In this document: piece by piece, positions 24,295 through 33,482 of the stretch | Numbering within the stretch: position 1 is the first letter of the stretch | How the letters are laid out: every line of letters begins with the position of its first letter | Source: Streptomyces qaidamensis | GTDB taxonomy: Bacteria > Actinomycetota > Actinomycetes > Streptomycetales > Streptomycetaceae | Length of the DNA: 64,000 nt | NCBI RefSeq assembly: GCF_001611795.1 | Contig: NZ_CP015098.1 | Span: 7,006,001-7,070,000 of the forward strand | Reading direction: 5' to 3' | Notes under the pieces: model-generated | The model's input: the letters and a program-made list of their open reading frames with translations, nothing else | What the model was told of the DNA's origin: nothing | The model's database searches: none | Program-made: the position numbers and the translations under genes

Positions 24295-26721
24295 TCAGCG
24301 GTCGGCGGGCGGAGTCGAGGGGACGGGGCCGGCGGCGGCCTGCCGGGGTACTGCGGCCGCCTCCTCGTCGTGGGGCGGCTCGGCGTCGTCGTCACGGGCC
24401 CGGAGCGTGCCGCGCTGGAAACCGGCCAGGGAGGAGGCGGCGGCCTCGGCTGTGAAGTCGTCGAGAGAGCCGTCGTCACCGGCGGGCGCGGATTCCTCGC
24501 GCAGCTCCTCCACCAGGCTGGTCTGCGGCACTCTGCGGGGGAGCGGTGCGAGACCGTCCCGCCGGGGGACGACCTCGCGGGCGGCGGAGGGAGCGTCGGA
24601 GGGGGCGGCGGAGGCGACGCGGGCCGTGACGAGGGGCCGGGGCTCCGGGGCGGGACCGGCGGCGCGTTCCGTCCCCCGGGACGCCTCGGCCCGCCGGGGT
24701 ACCGCACTCCCCTCGGCGTCCGTCGCACCCCGTCCGTCCACCGCCACCTTCCCGTCCTTTGGGGCGTCCTGGTCCTGCACAGCGCCGCCGGGAATCTCCC
24801 GCACCACGATCTCGTGCGGCACCAGCACGATCGCCGTGGTCCCGCCGTACGGCGACGAGCGCAGGGTGACGGCGATGCCGTGCCGGTGGGCCAGCTGGGC
24901 GATCACGAACATCCCGAGGCGCAGGTCGTCGGCGAGCGCCACCACGTCGAACTGCGGCGGCACCGCCAGCTGTTCGTTGAAGGACGTGTAGTCCTCCTCC
25001 GACATGCCGAGGCCACGGTCCTCGACCTCGACGGCCAGGCCCTTGGCCACCATCTGGGCCCGCACCGTGACGGGGCTCGGGGCGGGGGAGTAGGCGGTCG
25101 CGTTGTCGATCAGCTCGGCCAGCAGATGGATGACGTCGGCCACCGCGGGCGGCGCGACGTACACCTCCTCCTCGGTGAGCACCTCCACCCGCTGGTACTC
25201 GGCGACCTCCCCGACCGCGCTGCGCAGGATGTCCATCAGCGCGACCGGATCGGCCCAGCTGCGGCCGGGCCGTTCGCCGCTGACGATGACGAGGTTCTCC
25301 TCGTAGCGGCGCAACTGGCTGGCCGTGGAGTCCAGTTCGTACAGGCCCTTGAGGACGTCGGGGTCGGTGTGCTCGCGCTCCAGCGTGTCGAGCTTGCTCA
25401 GCTGGAGGTTGACCAGGTTCTGGCTCTGCCGCGCTATGCCCAGGATGATCTTCTGGAAGCCGCGCCGGGTGTCGGCGAGTTCGACCGCGGTGTGCACGGC
25501 CGTGCGCTGGGCGGTGTTGAACGCCCTGGCCACCTGGCCGAGTTCGTCGTGGCCGTAGTCCAGCTCGGTCGTCGCCGACTCCGGGTCGACCGTCTCGCCC
25601 CGCTCCAGCCGCGCCACCACGTCGGGCAGCCGCTCCTGCGCGAGGCTGACGGCGGCCCGGCGCAGGCCGCGCAGCCGCCGGGACAGCGAGCGGGTGATCC
25701 GCCACGACATGCCGACGCACAGCAGCAGCGCAAGCAGCCCGCCGGCGCTCAGCAGCGCCGCCTTCAGCAGCAGGGCGTCCGCCTTGTCGGCGCTGCGCTG
25801 CAACAGCTCCGACGTCTGCTGCTGGATGAGGCCCGCGTACTGCTCGGACAGCGTCTCCATGGCGCCGGACCACCGCTTCTGCGCGTCCGGCAGGGCGATC
25901 CGGTCGGAGGCTGTGCCCGCGTTGCGCGACGCCAGCACCTGGTCCTCGACGGACTGCAGCGTCTGCCAGTCCCGGCTCGCCAGGATCCGCTCGGTCTGCG
26001 CCTTGGCGCTGCCCGTCAGCTGCGGCACGACCTGGTCCTTGACCAGCCAGCGCCGGGTGTTCACGAGCTCCGTGAACTGTGTCCACGTCTTGTCGTCCAG
26101 ATGCCCGGTGGGCCAGGCCAGGGTCAGCTGCGCGTCCTCCCGGGAGACCAGCTCCGCCGCGTGTTCAAGACCGACCAGCGGGCCCGCCTGCGAGGTGAGG
26201 TCGCCGTCGTCGACCTGGGACAGCTCCTGGAAGGCGTGGATCTGGTCGTCGATGATCGAGGAGTACTGGTCCAGCGCCTGCTGGGCGGTGATGTCGGTCG
26301 GGTCGTCCACCTGGTCCCGGTAGTACTCCAGGCTGCCCACCGAGCCCAGCACCGAGTACAGCCGGTCGGATATGCGGGAGGGCGCCTTCTCGATCGCGTC
26401 CGCCTGCCCGACCAGCTTGGCGACCGCCTCGTCGGTCTGCGCGCGCTGCGCGTCGAGGGCGGCCCGGGAGCCCTTCGGCGAGGCCAGCCAGGCGGCCGAC
26501 AGACTGCGCTCCCGCTGCAGCGCGAGCGTGGCGTCGGTGCCCATGGCGCCGGTCGAGCGGCTGAGCTCCGTCTGGGCGCGCAGCCTGAGGCCCTCCGAGA
26601 ACATCTGGATCGTCGTCACGCCCCACATCACGGCGAGGGTGACGCTGGGCACGAGGGCCAGGAGCACCAGGGAAAGGCGTATGGAACCGAGGCGGCGCCG
26701 GGCACCTGTCCGTCGAGACAT
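24295..26721 (-). CDS. cvnA: Conservon sensor-kinase-like protein CvnA
   Basis: 808 residues. N-terminal membrane helix (SLVLLALVPSVTLAVMWG), a large extracytoplasmic NIT-type region (about 40-320), a second helix, HAMP-like coiled segment, then a histidine-kinase-like ATPase domain (ELIDNATAYSPAPSPV as N box; DRGLGMSEEDY as G1). No classic phospho-acceptor H box of the HisKA type stands out, as in other CvnA. The tail of about 190 residues is Pro/Ala/Arg/Glu-rich and likely disordered. ATG 26721 is the best start; the frame is open to 26823 without a methionine preceded by a good site. Confidence 0.93.
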   Translation of the reverse strand: MSRRTGARRRLGSIRLSLVLLALVPSVTLAVMWGVTTIQMFSEGLRLRAQTELSRSTGAMGTDATLALQRERSLSAAWLASPKGSRAALDAQRAQTDEAVAKLVGQADAIEKAPSRISDRLYSVLGSVGSLEYYRDQVDDPTDITAQQALDQYSSIIDDQIHAFQELSQVDDGDLTSQAGPLVGLEHAAELVSREDAQLTLAWPTGHLDDKTWTQFTELVNTRRWLVKDQVVPQLTGSAKAQTERILASRDWQTLQSVEDQVLASRNAGTASDRIALPDAQKRWSGAMETLSEQYAGLIQQQTSELLQRSADKADALLLKAALLSAGGLLALLLCVGMSWRITRSLSRRLRGLRRAAVSLAQERLPDVVARLERGETVDPESATTELDYGHDELGQVARAFNTAQRTAVHTAVELADTRRGFQKIILGIARQSQNLVNLQLSKLDTLEREHTDPDVLKGLYELDSTASQLRRYEENLVIVSGERPGRSWADPVALMDILRSAVGEVAEYQRVEVLTEEEVYVAPPAVADVIHLLAELIDNATAYSPAPSPVTVRAQMVAKGLAVEVEDRGLGMSEEDYTSFNEQLAVPPQFDVVALADDLRLGMFVIAQLAHRHGIAVTLRSSPYGGTTAIVLVPHEIVVREIPGGAVQDQDAPKDGKVAVDGRGATDAEGSAVPRRAEASRGTERAAGPAPEPRPLVTARVASAAPSDAPSAAREVVPRRDGLAPLPRRVPQTSLVEELREESAPAGDDGSLDDFTAEAAASSLAGFQRGTLRARDDDAEPPHDEEAAAVPRQAAAGPVPSTPPADR

Positions 26722-26912
26722 CGTCGTCCTAGGGCGATCAGCGGGGGGTGAGGAACGGGGAGGCGGAGCGGTCGGGGGGTGTGGGGGACGGGCGCGGGGG
26801 TGGTGCCGTCCCGGGCGCGGCACATGGGATGCGCAGGATGTTATCCGTACAAGTGGGCGTGCGGGCCGGGCCTGACCGAATCTTTGGCGACACCGTCACA
26901 GGATGTGTCCGG

Positions 26913-27917
26913 TCACCGGGTCCCGGCGGCCGCGAACCGCGCCACGGCGGACACGTTCGACCTGGTCACGAACGCGGGGCCGGTCAGCACCGGAGCCGTC
27001 CCGCCACCGCTGACATTGCCGTTGGTCCGGTACAGCCACAGGGCGTCCACCGCCAGGTAGCCCTGCAGATACGGCTGCTGGTCCACGGCGAACTGCACTT
27101 CGCCGTCCCGGACCGCCTCGACGAGGTCCTTGTTGAGGTCGAAGGTGGCGACCTTCGCCCGGCTGCCGGACTTCCGCACCGCCTTGACGGCGCTGAGCCC
27201 GTACTGGGCGCCCAGGGTGACGACCTCGTCGATGCTGGAGTCCTGCCGCAGCCGGGACACGATCGCGGCGGTCACCGCGTTCATGTCGCTGCCGTCCACG
27301 TACAGGTTGTCGGTGTCGCCCCCGAAGGTCTTGCGCACACCCGCGCAGCGGGCCTCCAGTGCGACGTTGCCCCGCTCGTGCACCACGCACAGGGCGTGCC
27401 GGGCCTTGAAGGCGTCCAGCTTGTCGCCCACGGCCCGGCCCGCGACGGACTCGTCCTGGCCGAAGTACTCCAGGAGCCCGGTCGGCCGCCAGGCGTCGAT
27501 GCCGGAGTTGAGCCCGACGACGGGTATGCCGGCCGCCTTGGCCTGGGCGACCGGGCCGCGCATCGCCGCCGGCTTGGCGAGGGTCACCGCGATGCCGTCG
27601 GCCTTGGCGCGCACGGCGTCCCGCACCAGATCGGCCTGCGCGGCCGGGTCGGCGTCGCTGACGTACGTCAGGTCGATGCCGTCCTTGGCGGCCGCCGCCT
27701 CGGCGCCCCTGCGGACCAGGTCCCAGAAGGCGTCGCCCTTGCCGCCGTGGGTCACCAGGGTGACCTTCATCCCGTCGCCGGCTCCGTCCGCCGCGTCCGT
27801 CCCGTCGCCGGCCGCGCCGAAGACGGAGCAGCCGGACACCAGCAGACACAGGACGGACGCCAGGGCGGCGACACGGATGCGTCTGACGGAAGTGTGCGGC
27901 GGGGGAGGAGTGTTCAT
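26913..27917 (-). CDS. Sugar-type substrate-binding lipoprotein (orphan)
   Basis: 334 residues. Lipoprotein signal with lipobox LLVSGC (Cys near 29). The mature part is a type I periplasmic-binding fold of the ribose/D-xylose class (KVTLVTHGGKGDAFWDLVRRG, ADGIAVTLAKPAAM, IPVVGLNSGID, VVTLGAQYGLSAVKAV, DQQPYLQGYLAVDALWL). No ATPase or permease gene adjoins, so it either serves a distant transporter or acts as a sensor partner. It lies upstream of cvnA on the same strand with a 191-base gap. ATG 27917 chosen since it gives a compact signal peptide. Confidence 0.88.
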   Translation of the reverse strand: MNTPPPPHTSVRRIRVAALASVLCLLVSGCSVFGAAGDGTDAADGAGDGMKVTLVTHGGKGDAFWDLVRRGAEAAAAKDGIDLTYVSDADPAAQADLVRDAVRAKADGIAVTLAKPAAMRGPVAQAKAAGIPVVGLNSGIDAWRPTGLLEYFGQDESVAGRAVGDKLDAFKARHALCVVHERGNVALEARCAGVRKTFGGDTDNLYVDGSDMNAVTAAIVSRLRQDSSIDEVVTLGAQYGLSAVKAVRKSGSRAKVATFDLNKDLVEAVRDGEVQFAVDQQPYLQGYLAVDALWLYRTNGNVSGGGTAPVLTGPAFVTRSNVSAVARFAAAGTR

Positions 27918-28091
27918 GAGGGGCGGACCTCGCTGTGCGGCCGAGCAAGAGCAGGGTGAGAGTGCGTGCGGGGCGGCTGGATGTGCACCGGCCTGATGAC
28001 TCTCGCTGGCCCGGAGCCAACCGTGTGTGACCACCGCACGTCAAGTGAGCGGCCACATGCCGTGAGTTGATGCTGCCGCATCGTGATGATC

Positions 28092-28109
28092 TGTCCGACC
28101 GGTCGAACA
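28092..28109. promoter_or_regulatory. 18-bp near-perfect palindrome, possible operator
   Basis: TGTCCGACCGGTCGAACA is palindromic at 16 of 18 positions. It sits between the 3' end of the DUF574 gene and the binding-lipoprotein gene, about 175 bases upstream of the latter's start. It has the size of a LacI or TetR-type operator. Confidence 0.3.
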
Positions 28110-28121
28110 GAGGGATTCCGC

Positions 28122-28829
28122 TTATGGCTTGCGCGCAACCGCCCCGTACCTCGCGATGTCCTCGTCGCGGATGCTCTCACCTCCGCTTTCCATACCGTCC
28201 GTGCGGTTCGGGCGCCACTTGTGGGCCTGGCCCACACCGGGTTCCACCAGGTCGGGATCCTCGAAGAACTCCGCCGCCTCCGCGTGGGTGCGCAGCCGCA
28301 TCGGCATGCCGCGGGCCGCGTACTCCCGGGCGACCCGGCCGACCTCGTCCGGGGTGAAGTCGGCGGTGCCGACCGACATCGCCGGACAGCTGCCGGAGGG
28401 CAGCGGTTCGAGGAGCCGGCGGACGATGCCGACGGCGTCGTGCTCGTCGAGCGTGAAGTGCACGAACGCGATCACCGTCAGTGCGACCGGCTCCGGCAGA
28501 TCGAGCGTCTCCCGGAACCCGGGGGCGCCGAAGACGGCCGCCGGATCCCGCATGTCCGCCGCCACGTACGCCGTCCTGCCCACCGGCGTGCCGGACAGCA
28601 GGCCCCGCGACAGGGCGAGGACGAGCGGGTCGTTGTCGGCGTGGACGGCCCGCGCCCCGGGCGTCGCTTCCTGGGCGATCTCGTGCAGGTTGGGGGAGGC
28701 CGGGATGCCGGTGCCGATGTCGGGGAACCGGCGTATCCCCATCTCCCGGGCCAGGTGGCGCACCGCCCGGTGCGTGAAGTCGCGGTTGGCCCGCAGGTGG
28801 ACGGGCGGGGCGGGCCGCTCGCGGCACAT
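28122..28829 (-). CDS. DUF574 SAM-dependent methyltransferase, apparently N-terminally shortened
   Basis: 235 residues from ATG 28829. The SAM-binding motif is FPDIGTGIPASPNLHEIAQ, followed by VHADNDPLVLALSRGLL and VALTVIAFVHFTLDEHDAV, all typical of the large Streptomyces DUF574 family. Family members normally begin some 40-50 residues earlier with an ARVxxYWLGGKDNxPVDREAGD-like block. Here only REAGDA precedes the start codon, and upstream codons in all frames do not restore the block. This may therefore be a decaying copy or a gene with a deletion; the C-terminus is complete. Confidence 0.7.
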   Translation of the reverse strand: MCRERPAPPVHLRANRDFTHRAVRHLAREMGIRRFPDIGTGIPASPNLHEIAQEATPGARAVHADNDPLVLALSRGLLSGTPVGRTAYVAADMRDPAAVFGAPGFRETLDLPEPVALTVIAFVHFTLDEHDAVGIVRRLLEPLPSGSCPAMSVGTADFTPDEVGRVAREYAARGMPMRLRTHAEAAEFFEDPDLVEPGVGQAHKWRPNRTDGMESGGESIRDEDIARYGAVARKP

Positions 28830-29001
28830 GGCGTCGCCCGCCTCCCGGTGCTCAACGGACCAGCAAGAGGCGGCAGTTGGCCGCCACACGCGATTCGGCC
28901 ACTCCTCGCCCCGCCAGGCAAGGAACCGCTTGCTCCGGTGGCTTGGGAGGCCCGCCTAGACTGGGGCGGCGCGCAGGGCGACGGAGGCGACGGAAGGGGC
29001 G

Positions 29002-29355
29002 GTGACGGTGGCGGCGAGCGGCGGTGGCTTCGAGGACCCCTCCGCGGACGTGCTCGCCCGGGCGGCCGCGTCCTTCGGGCTGCTCGCCTCGCCCGCCCGG
29101 CTGCACATCGTCTGGGCGCTGGCCCGCGGCGAGAGCGATGTGACCGGCCTCGCCGAGCGGGTCGGCGGCGCGCTGCCCGCGGTCAGCCAGCATCTCACCA
29201 AGCTGAAGCTGGCCGGACTCGTGCGCTCCCGCCGCGAGGGCCGCCGGCAGGTGTACTACGTCGACGACCCCGACATCGTCGAGGTCGTACACCTCCTGGT
29301 GGACCGGCTCTCGGACCGCCCCGCGCCGGCGCGCCGCCGCCTCCATGGCCTCTGA
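29002..29355 (+). CDS. ArsR-family transcriptional regulator
   Basis: 117 residues. Winged helix with the recognition region ALPAVSQHLTKLKLAGLVRSRREG and the wing RRQVYYVDD. ArsR regulators usually repress metal or stress genes. No CxC sensor is present; candidates for metal binding are in the C-terminal VHLLVDRLSD helix, not decisive. The reading frame overlaps the P-type ATPase start by 11 bases, so the two are translated together and the ATPase is the expected target. GAAGGGG precedes the GTG. Confidence 0.88.
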   Translation: MTVAASGGGFEDPSADVLARAAASFGLLASPARLHIVWALARGESDVTGLAERVGGALPAVSQHLTKLKLAGLVRSRREGRRQVYYVDDPDIVEVVHLLVDRLSDRPAPARRRLHGL

Positions 29356-31855
29356 GGCCGCCGGAGGCACCACCCTGGAGGTGCTGCGGCGGCTGGAGTC
29401 GGGCCCCCGGGGGCTGACCGAGACCCAGGCCGCGTCGCGGCTGGCCGCCGTCGGTGAGAACACCCTGCCGGACCGCCGTACCCCGTCCTGGCCCCGCCGC
29501 TGCGTACGGGCCCTGCGCGACCCCTTCACCGCCGTACTGCTCTGCCTCGGCCTGGTGTCCGCCGCCGTCGCCTCGTGGGGCACCGCCGTGGTGATCCTCG
29601 CCCTGGTGATGGTCAGCTGCGCGCTGCGGGCCGGCGGGGAGCACCGGGCCGACCGTTCCCTGACGGCCCTGCGCGAACTGGTCGCGGGCACCGCCACGGT
29701 GCTGCGGCGCTCCAAACCCGACGAGCCGCCGGAACCCCGGGAGGTGCCCGTCGGCGAACTGGTCCCCGGCGACGTGCTCCGGCTCGGTCCCGGTGATCTG
29801 GTTCCGGCGGACGTACGGCTGCTCCGGGCCCGCGGGCTCACGGTGCACCAGGGGGCCCTGACCGGGGAGTCGGCGCCGGTGGCGAAGCGGGCGGTCGACG
29901 AGGACGACCCCGACGAACCCCATCTGTGCTTCCAGGGCAGCACGGTCGCCGCCGGCGGCGCCACCGCCCTCGTGGTCGCGACCGGGGCCGCGACACGGTT
30001 CGCCGCCGCCCACCGGACCCCGCCCGCGCCGCGGGAGAGCGGGGCCTTCGACCGGTCCGTGCACGGCATCTCCTGGGTGCTGATCCGGTTCATGCTGCTG
30101 ACGCCGCCGCTCGTGCTGATGGCGAACGCGACCCTGCGCGACCGCGGCCTGGAGACCCTGCCGTTCGCCGTCGCGGTCGCCGTCGGGCTGACACCCGAGA
30201 TGCTGCCGGTGATCGTCACGACCTGCCTGGCCCGCGGCGCCGCCCTCCTGGCCCGCACGCACGCCGTCATCGTCAAACGGCTGCCGGCCCTGCACGACCT
30301 GGGCGCGGTCGACGTGCTGTGCGTCGACAAGACCGGCACCCTCACCCAGGACCGCCCCGTCGTCGAACGGGCCCTCGACACGGCCGGCCGGGACGACCCC
30401 GAGGTACTGCGCTGGGCCGCCGTCGGCGCCTGGTGGACCCTCCAGCTCGCCGAACTGCCCGCCCCCGACGCCCTCGACGAGGCCCTGCTGGAGGCGGCCG
30501 GGCCGGTGGGCGAGGAGTACGACGGGGTGGACGCCGTGCCGTTCGACCCCGAGCGGCGGTGGGCGGCTGCGGTGGTCCGAGGCGACCTCGGGCGGCACAC
30601 CGTCGTCGTCACCGGCGCGGCGGAAGCCGTCCTGGAGCGCTGCGTCACGGCGGCCGGCGAGCGCGACCGGCTGCTCGCCCTCGCCGCCCGGCAGGCGGAC
30701 GCCGGCCTCAGGGTCCTGGCCGTCGCCACGGCCGACCGCCCCGTCGGCGCCCGCAGCGCCCCTGCCCGTACGGCCGACCCCCGGGGCCTGGCCTTCCAGG
30801 GCCTGGTGACCTTCCGGGACGCCCTCGCCCCCACCGCCGCCGAGGCCCTGCGTGAACTGGCCGGACGCGGCGTCACCGTGAAGGTCCTCACCGGCGACCA
30901 CCCCGCCACGGCGGCCCGGGCCTGCCGCGACCTGGGCCTGGATCCCGGCGACGTACGGACCGCCGCAGAACTCCCCGACGGCCCCGGCGGGGCGACCGTC
31001 GTCGCCCGCTGCACCCCGCAGGACAAGGCCCGCCTCGTCACCGCCCTGCGGGCCGCAGGGCACACCGTCGGCTTCCTCGGCGACGGCGTGAACGACGTGG
31101 CCGCGCTGCGCGCGGCCGACGTCGGCATCGCGCCCCGCTCCGCCGTCGGCGTGGCACGGGAGAGCGCCGACGTCGTGCTCGCCGACAAGGACCTCACGGC
31201 GATCGGCCACGCGATCACGGCCGGCCGGCACGCGAGCGGCAACATCGCCTCGTACCTGCGCGTCACGCTCTCCTCGAACCTCGGCAACGTCGTCGCCATG
31301 CTCGCCGCCGGGCTGCTCCTGCCCTTCCTGCCGATGCTCCCGGCCCAGGTGCTCGCGCAGAACCTGTGCTTCGACGCCGCCCAGCTCGCCTTCGCCCACG
31401 ACCGTCCCGGCGCGGCCGCCCTGCGCGGCCCGGCGGTGCTGAGGCCGCGCTCCTTCCTCCGCTTCGCGGTCGGCTTCGGGATGCTCAACGCTCTGGCCGA
31501 CCTCGCCACCTTCGCCGTCCTCGCCCTGGCGCTGCACGGCCCGGACGCCGCCGTGGACGACGAGGCCGTGTTCCACTCCGCCTGGTTCACCGAGAACCTG
31601 CTCACCCAGGCCGTGGTCATGCTGCTCCTGCGCACGGGCCGGCGTGGCGGACCGGGCCGTGCGCCGGGCCCGGTCGGCCTGGCGGCGGCCGGTCTCGCCG
31701 CCGTCGGCGTGCTGCTCCCGCCGAGCCCCCTCGGATCGGCCCTCGGCATGACGGCCCTGCCCGCCGCGTACTACCTGCTGCCGGCCGTCGTCCTCGGCCT
31801 GTACGCGCTGGCCCTGGCGGCGGCCCGGACCCGGCACCGGCGCCGTCAGCCGTAG
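29345..31855 (+). CDS. P-type cation-transporting ATPase, MgtA/MgtB-like
   Basis: 836 residues. Actuator motif TGES, phosphorylation site DKTGTLT (Asp328), nucleotide-domain VLTGDHPATA and hinge GDGVNDVAAL are intact. The M4 segment VGLTPEMLPVIV and the LSSNLGNV/FLPMLPAQVLAQNL stretch in M5-M6 are those of magnesium-importing P3B ATPases. It lacks an N-terminal heavy-metal domain. It overlaps the arsR start by 11 bases and the convergent LCP gene by 10 bases at its end. An ArsR partner is unusual for a magnesium transporter, so another divalent ion is possible. Confidence 0.88.
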   Translation: MASEAAGGTTLEVLRRLESGPRGLTETQAASRLAAVGENTLPDRRTPSWPRRCVRALRDPFTAVLLCLGLVSAAVASWGTAVVILALVMVSCALRAGGEHRADRSLTALRELVAGTATVLRRSKPDEPPEPREVPVGELVPGDVLRLGPGDLVPADVRLLRARGLTVHQGALTGESAPVAKRAVDEDDPDEPHLCFQGSTVAAGGATALVVATGAATRFAAAHRTPPAPRESGAFDRSVHGISWVLIRFMLLTPPLVLMANATLRDRGLETLPFAVAVAVGLTPEMLPVIVTTCLARGAALLARTHAVIVKRLPALHDLGAVDVLCVDKTGTLTQDRPVVERALDTAGRDDPEVLRWAAVGAWWTLQLAELPAPDALDEALLEAAGPVGEEYDGVDAVPFDPERRWAAAVVRGDLGRHTVVVTGAAEAVLERCVTAAGERDRLLALAARQADAGLRVLAVATADRPVGARSAPARTADPRGLAFQGLVTFRDALAPTAAEALRELAGRGVTVKVLTGDHPATAARACRDLGLDPGDVRTAAELPDGPGGATVVARCTPQDKARLVTALRAAGHTVGFLGDGVNDVAALRAADVGIAPRSAVGVARESADVVLADKDLTAIGHAITAGRHASGNIASYLRVTLSSNLGNVVAMLAAGLLLPFLPMLPAQVLAQNLCFDAAQLAFAHDRPGAAALRGPAVLRPRSFLRFAVGFGMLNALADLATFAVLALALHGPDAAVDDEAVFHSAWFTENLLTQAVVMLLLRTGRRGGPGRAPGPVGLAAAGLAAVGVLLPPSPLGSALGMTALPAAYYLLPAVVLGLYALALAAARTRHRRRQP

Positions 31856-33405
31856 GTGAGGTTCGAGCAGGGGTTGTCGTCCGCGGACCGGGCCCCGTCG
31901 GCCACCTCGGACGGCACGGCGGAGGGGGCCGGGGAGGCGGACGCACCCGCCGCCGGGCTGTCCGCGTACGTCTGCCCGAGGACGACGCTGATCCCGCTGC
32001 CGGTCACGGACCGCAGCTCGGCCCCGGGGAAGGCCCGGGCGACGGTCCTGGCCCGGTCCTCCAGACCCGGCCCGTACTCGACCAGCGTGGTGGTGTGGCC
32101 CTGGTCGGCCGCCGTCGCCGTACCCGTGACGGTGAAGCCGTCGCCGGTGAGTTCGGCGGCGGCGCGGGCGGCCAGGCCGGGAACGGCGGTGCCGTTGTAG
32201 ACGGCGACGTCGATGCCCGCGCCGGAGACCGGCGGCGTGGGGGAGGCGGCGGCACCGGAACCGGCTTTTCCGGTCTTCTTGCCGCCGGCGTTCTCGCCGT
32301 CGATCGTGCGGTCGGACCGGAGCGCGGCCCACAGGGCGTCCGCGTCCGGCTGGACGACCGCCACCCGGGACCCCTCGTAACGCCAGGGCAGGGTGACGAA
32401 CTTGGTGTTGTGCAGGTCGATGTCCTTCAGGGTCATCGCGAAGGAGATCAGCTTGTCGGCGGAACCGAGGCCGGGGTCGACGGTGAGCGATTTCGTCGCG
32501 GCGTCGGCCAGCGGCAGCAGCCTTGTTGGGGTGAGGCCCTTGCTCTTGACCTCCTTCAGCAGGCTCGCCACGAACGCCTGCTGGCGCTTGATCCGGCCGA
32601 TGTCGGAGCCGTCCCCGATGCCGTGCCGGATCCGGACGTAGTCCAGTGCCTTCCGCCCCGACACGGTCTGCTCGCCCTTGTGGAAGAGCAGCTTGCCCGG
32701 GGCGGTGAGATGCGGGTCGAGGTCGTTCTCGTAGACGTCCTGCGGCAGGCACACCCGGACCCCGCCCACCACGTCCGTCAGCTCCGCGAAGCCCTTGAAG
32801 TCGACGACGACGGTGTGGTCGACGCGCAGTCCGGTGAGCTGCTCGACGGTGTTCTGGGTGCAGGCCGGGTTGCCCTTCGGCGTCTGGCCGACCGAGTAGG
32901 CCGCGTTGAACATCGTGTTCGGCTGGGCCCTGGTCCACGTGCCGTCGGGGAGTTTGCAGGGCGGGATGGTGACCAGCGTGTCGCGGGGGACGGACACGGC
33001 GATCGCGTGCCGGTGGTCGGCGTAGACGTGCAGCAGGAAGGCGGTGTCCGAGCGGCCGACGTCGTCCTTGTCGCCGCCGCCCAGCGCGTTGTTGCCGCCG
33101 GTGCGCGTGTCCGACCCGATGACCAGGACGTTCTCGCCCTTCGACGAGCCGGCGTCGGGGCGGTTGTCGGACAGGCCGCCGGAGTCGAACGTGCTGATGT
33201 CGCCGTCCAGCTTGAGGTACAGCCAGCCGGCGCCGCCCGCGGCGAGCACGAGCAGGGCCAGGGTGACCAGGAGGGCGGTGCGTATGCCCCGGCCGCGGCG
33301 GCCGCGCCGGCGCCTGCGATCGCGCGGGGCGGCCCGGTTGCCGTGGGCGGCGCCCCCGCTCCGGTGCCGCGGCGGGTCCGTCCTCCGATTGCTGGTGACC
33401 GTCAT
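31846..33405 (-). CDS. LytR-CpsA-Psr (LCP) family cell-wall glycopolymer ligase with LytR_C domain
   Basis: 519 residues. A basic cytoplasmic N-terminus is followed by one membrane helix (about 43-65), the LCP catalytic domain (about 90-300) and a LytR_C domain (about 395-480). The LCP core shows SDTRTGG, VGRSDTAFLLHV, SVPRDTLVTIP and LDYVRIRH. These proteins attach undecaprenyl-linked polymers to peptidoglycan outside the cell. The C-terminal Ser/Ala-rich tail ends with two cysteine-containing residues. It is divergent from tatA with 77 bases between starts. Confidence 0.93.
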   Translation of the reverse strand: MTVTSNRRTDPPRHRSGGAAHGNRAAPRDRRRRRGRRGRGIRTALLVTLALLVLAAGGAGWLYLKLDGDISTFDSGGLSDNRPDAGSSKGENVLVIGSDTRTGGNNALGGGDKDDVGRSDTAFLLHVYADHRHAIAVSVPRDTLVTIPPCKLPDGTWTRAQPNTMFNAAYSVGQTPKGNPACTQNTVEQLTGLRVDHTVVVDFKGFAELTDVVGGVRVCLPQDVYENDLDPHLTAPGKLLFHKGEQTVSGRKALDYVRIRHGIGDGSDIGRIKRQQAFVASLLKEVKSKGLTPTRLLPLADAATKSLTVDPGLGSADKLISFAMTLKDIDLHNTKFVTLPWRYEGSRVAVVQPDADALWAALRSDRTIDGENAGGKKTGKAGSGAAASPTPPVSGAGIDVAVYNGTAVPGLAARAAAELTGDGFTVTGTATAADQGHTTTLVEYGPGLEDRARTVARAFPGAELRSVTGSGISVVLGQTYADSPAAGASASPAPSAVPSEVADGARSADDNPCSNLTYG

Positions 33406-33437
33406 CGGCGTCTGCTTGCCTCTCGCCCGGGGGTTGT

Positions 33438-33461
33438 ACAGTTGCGCAATGTAGCAACTGT
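33438..33461. promoter_or_regulatory. Palindrome in the LCP/tatA divergent promoter region
   Basis: ACAGTTGC and its exact complement GCAACTGT lie 8 bases apart (two half-sites, 24 bp overall) in the 77-base gap between the divergent LCP and tatA starts. The size and spacing fit a dimeric repressor site. No regulator gene adjoins. Confidence 0.45.
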
Positions 33462-33482
33462 TGGCGAGAGGGAGGGCAGGAC

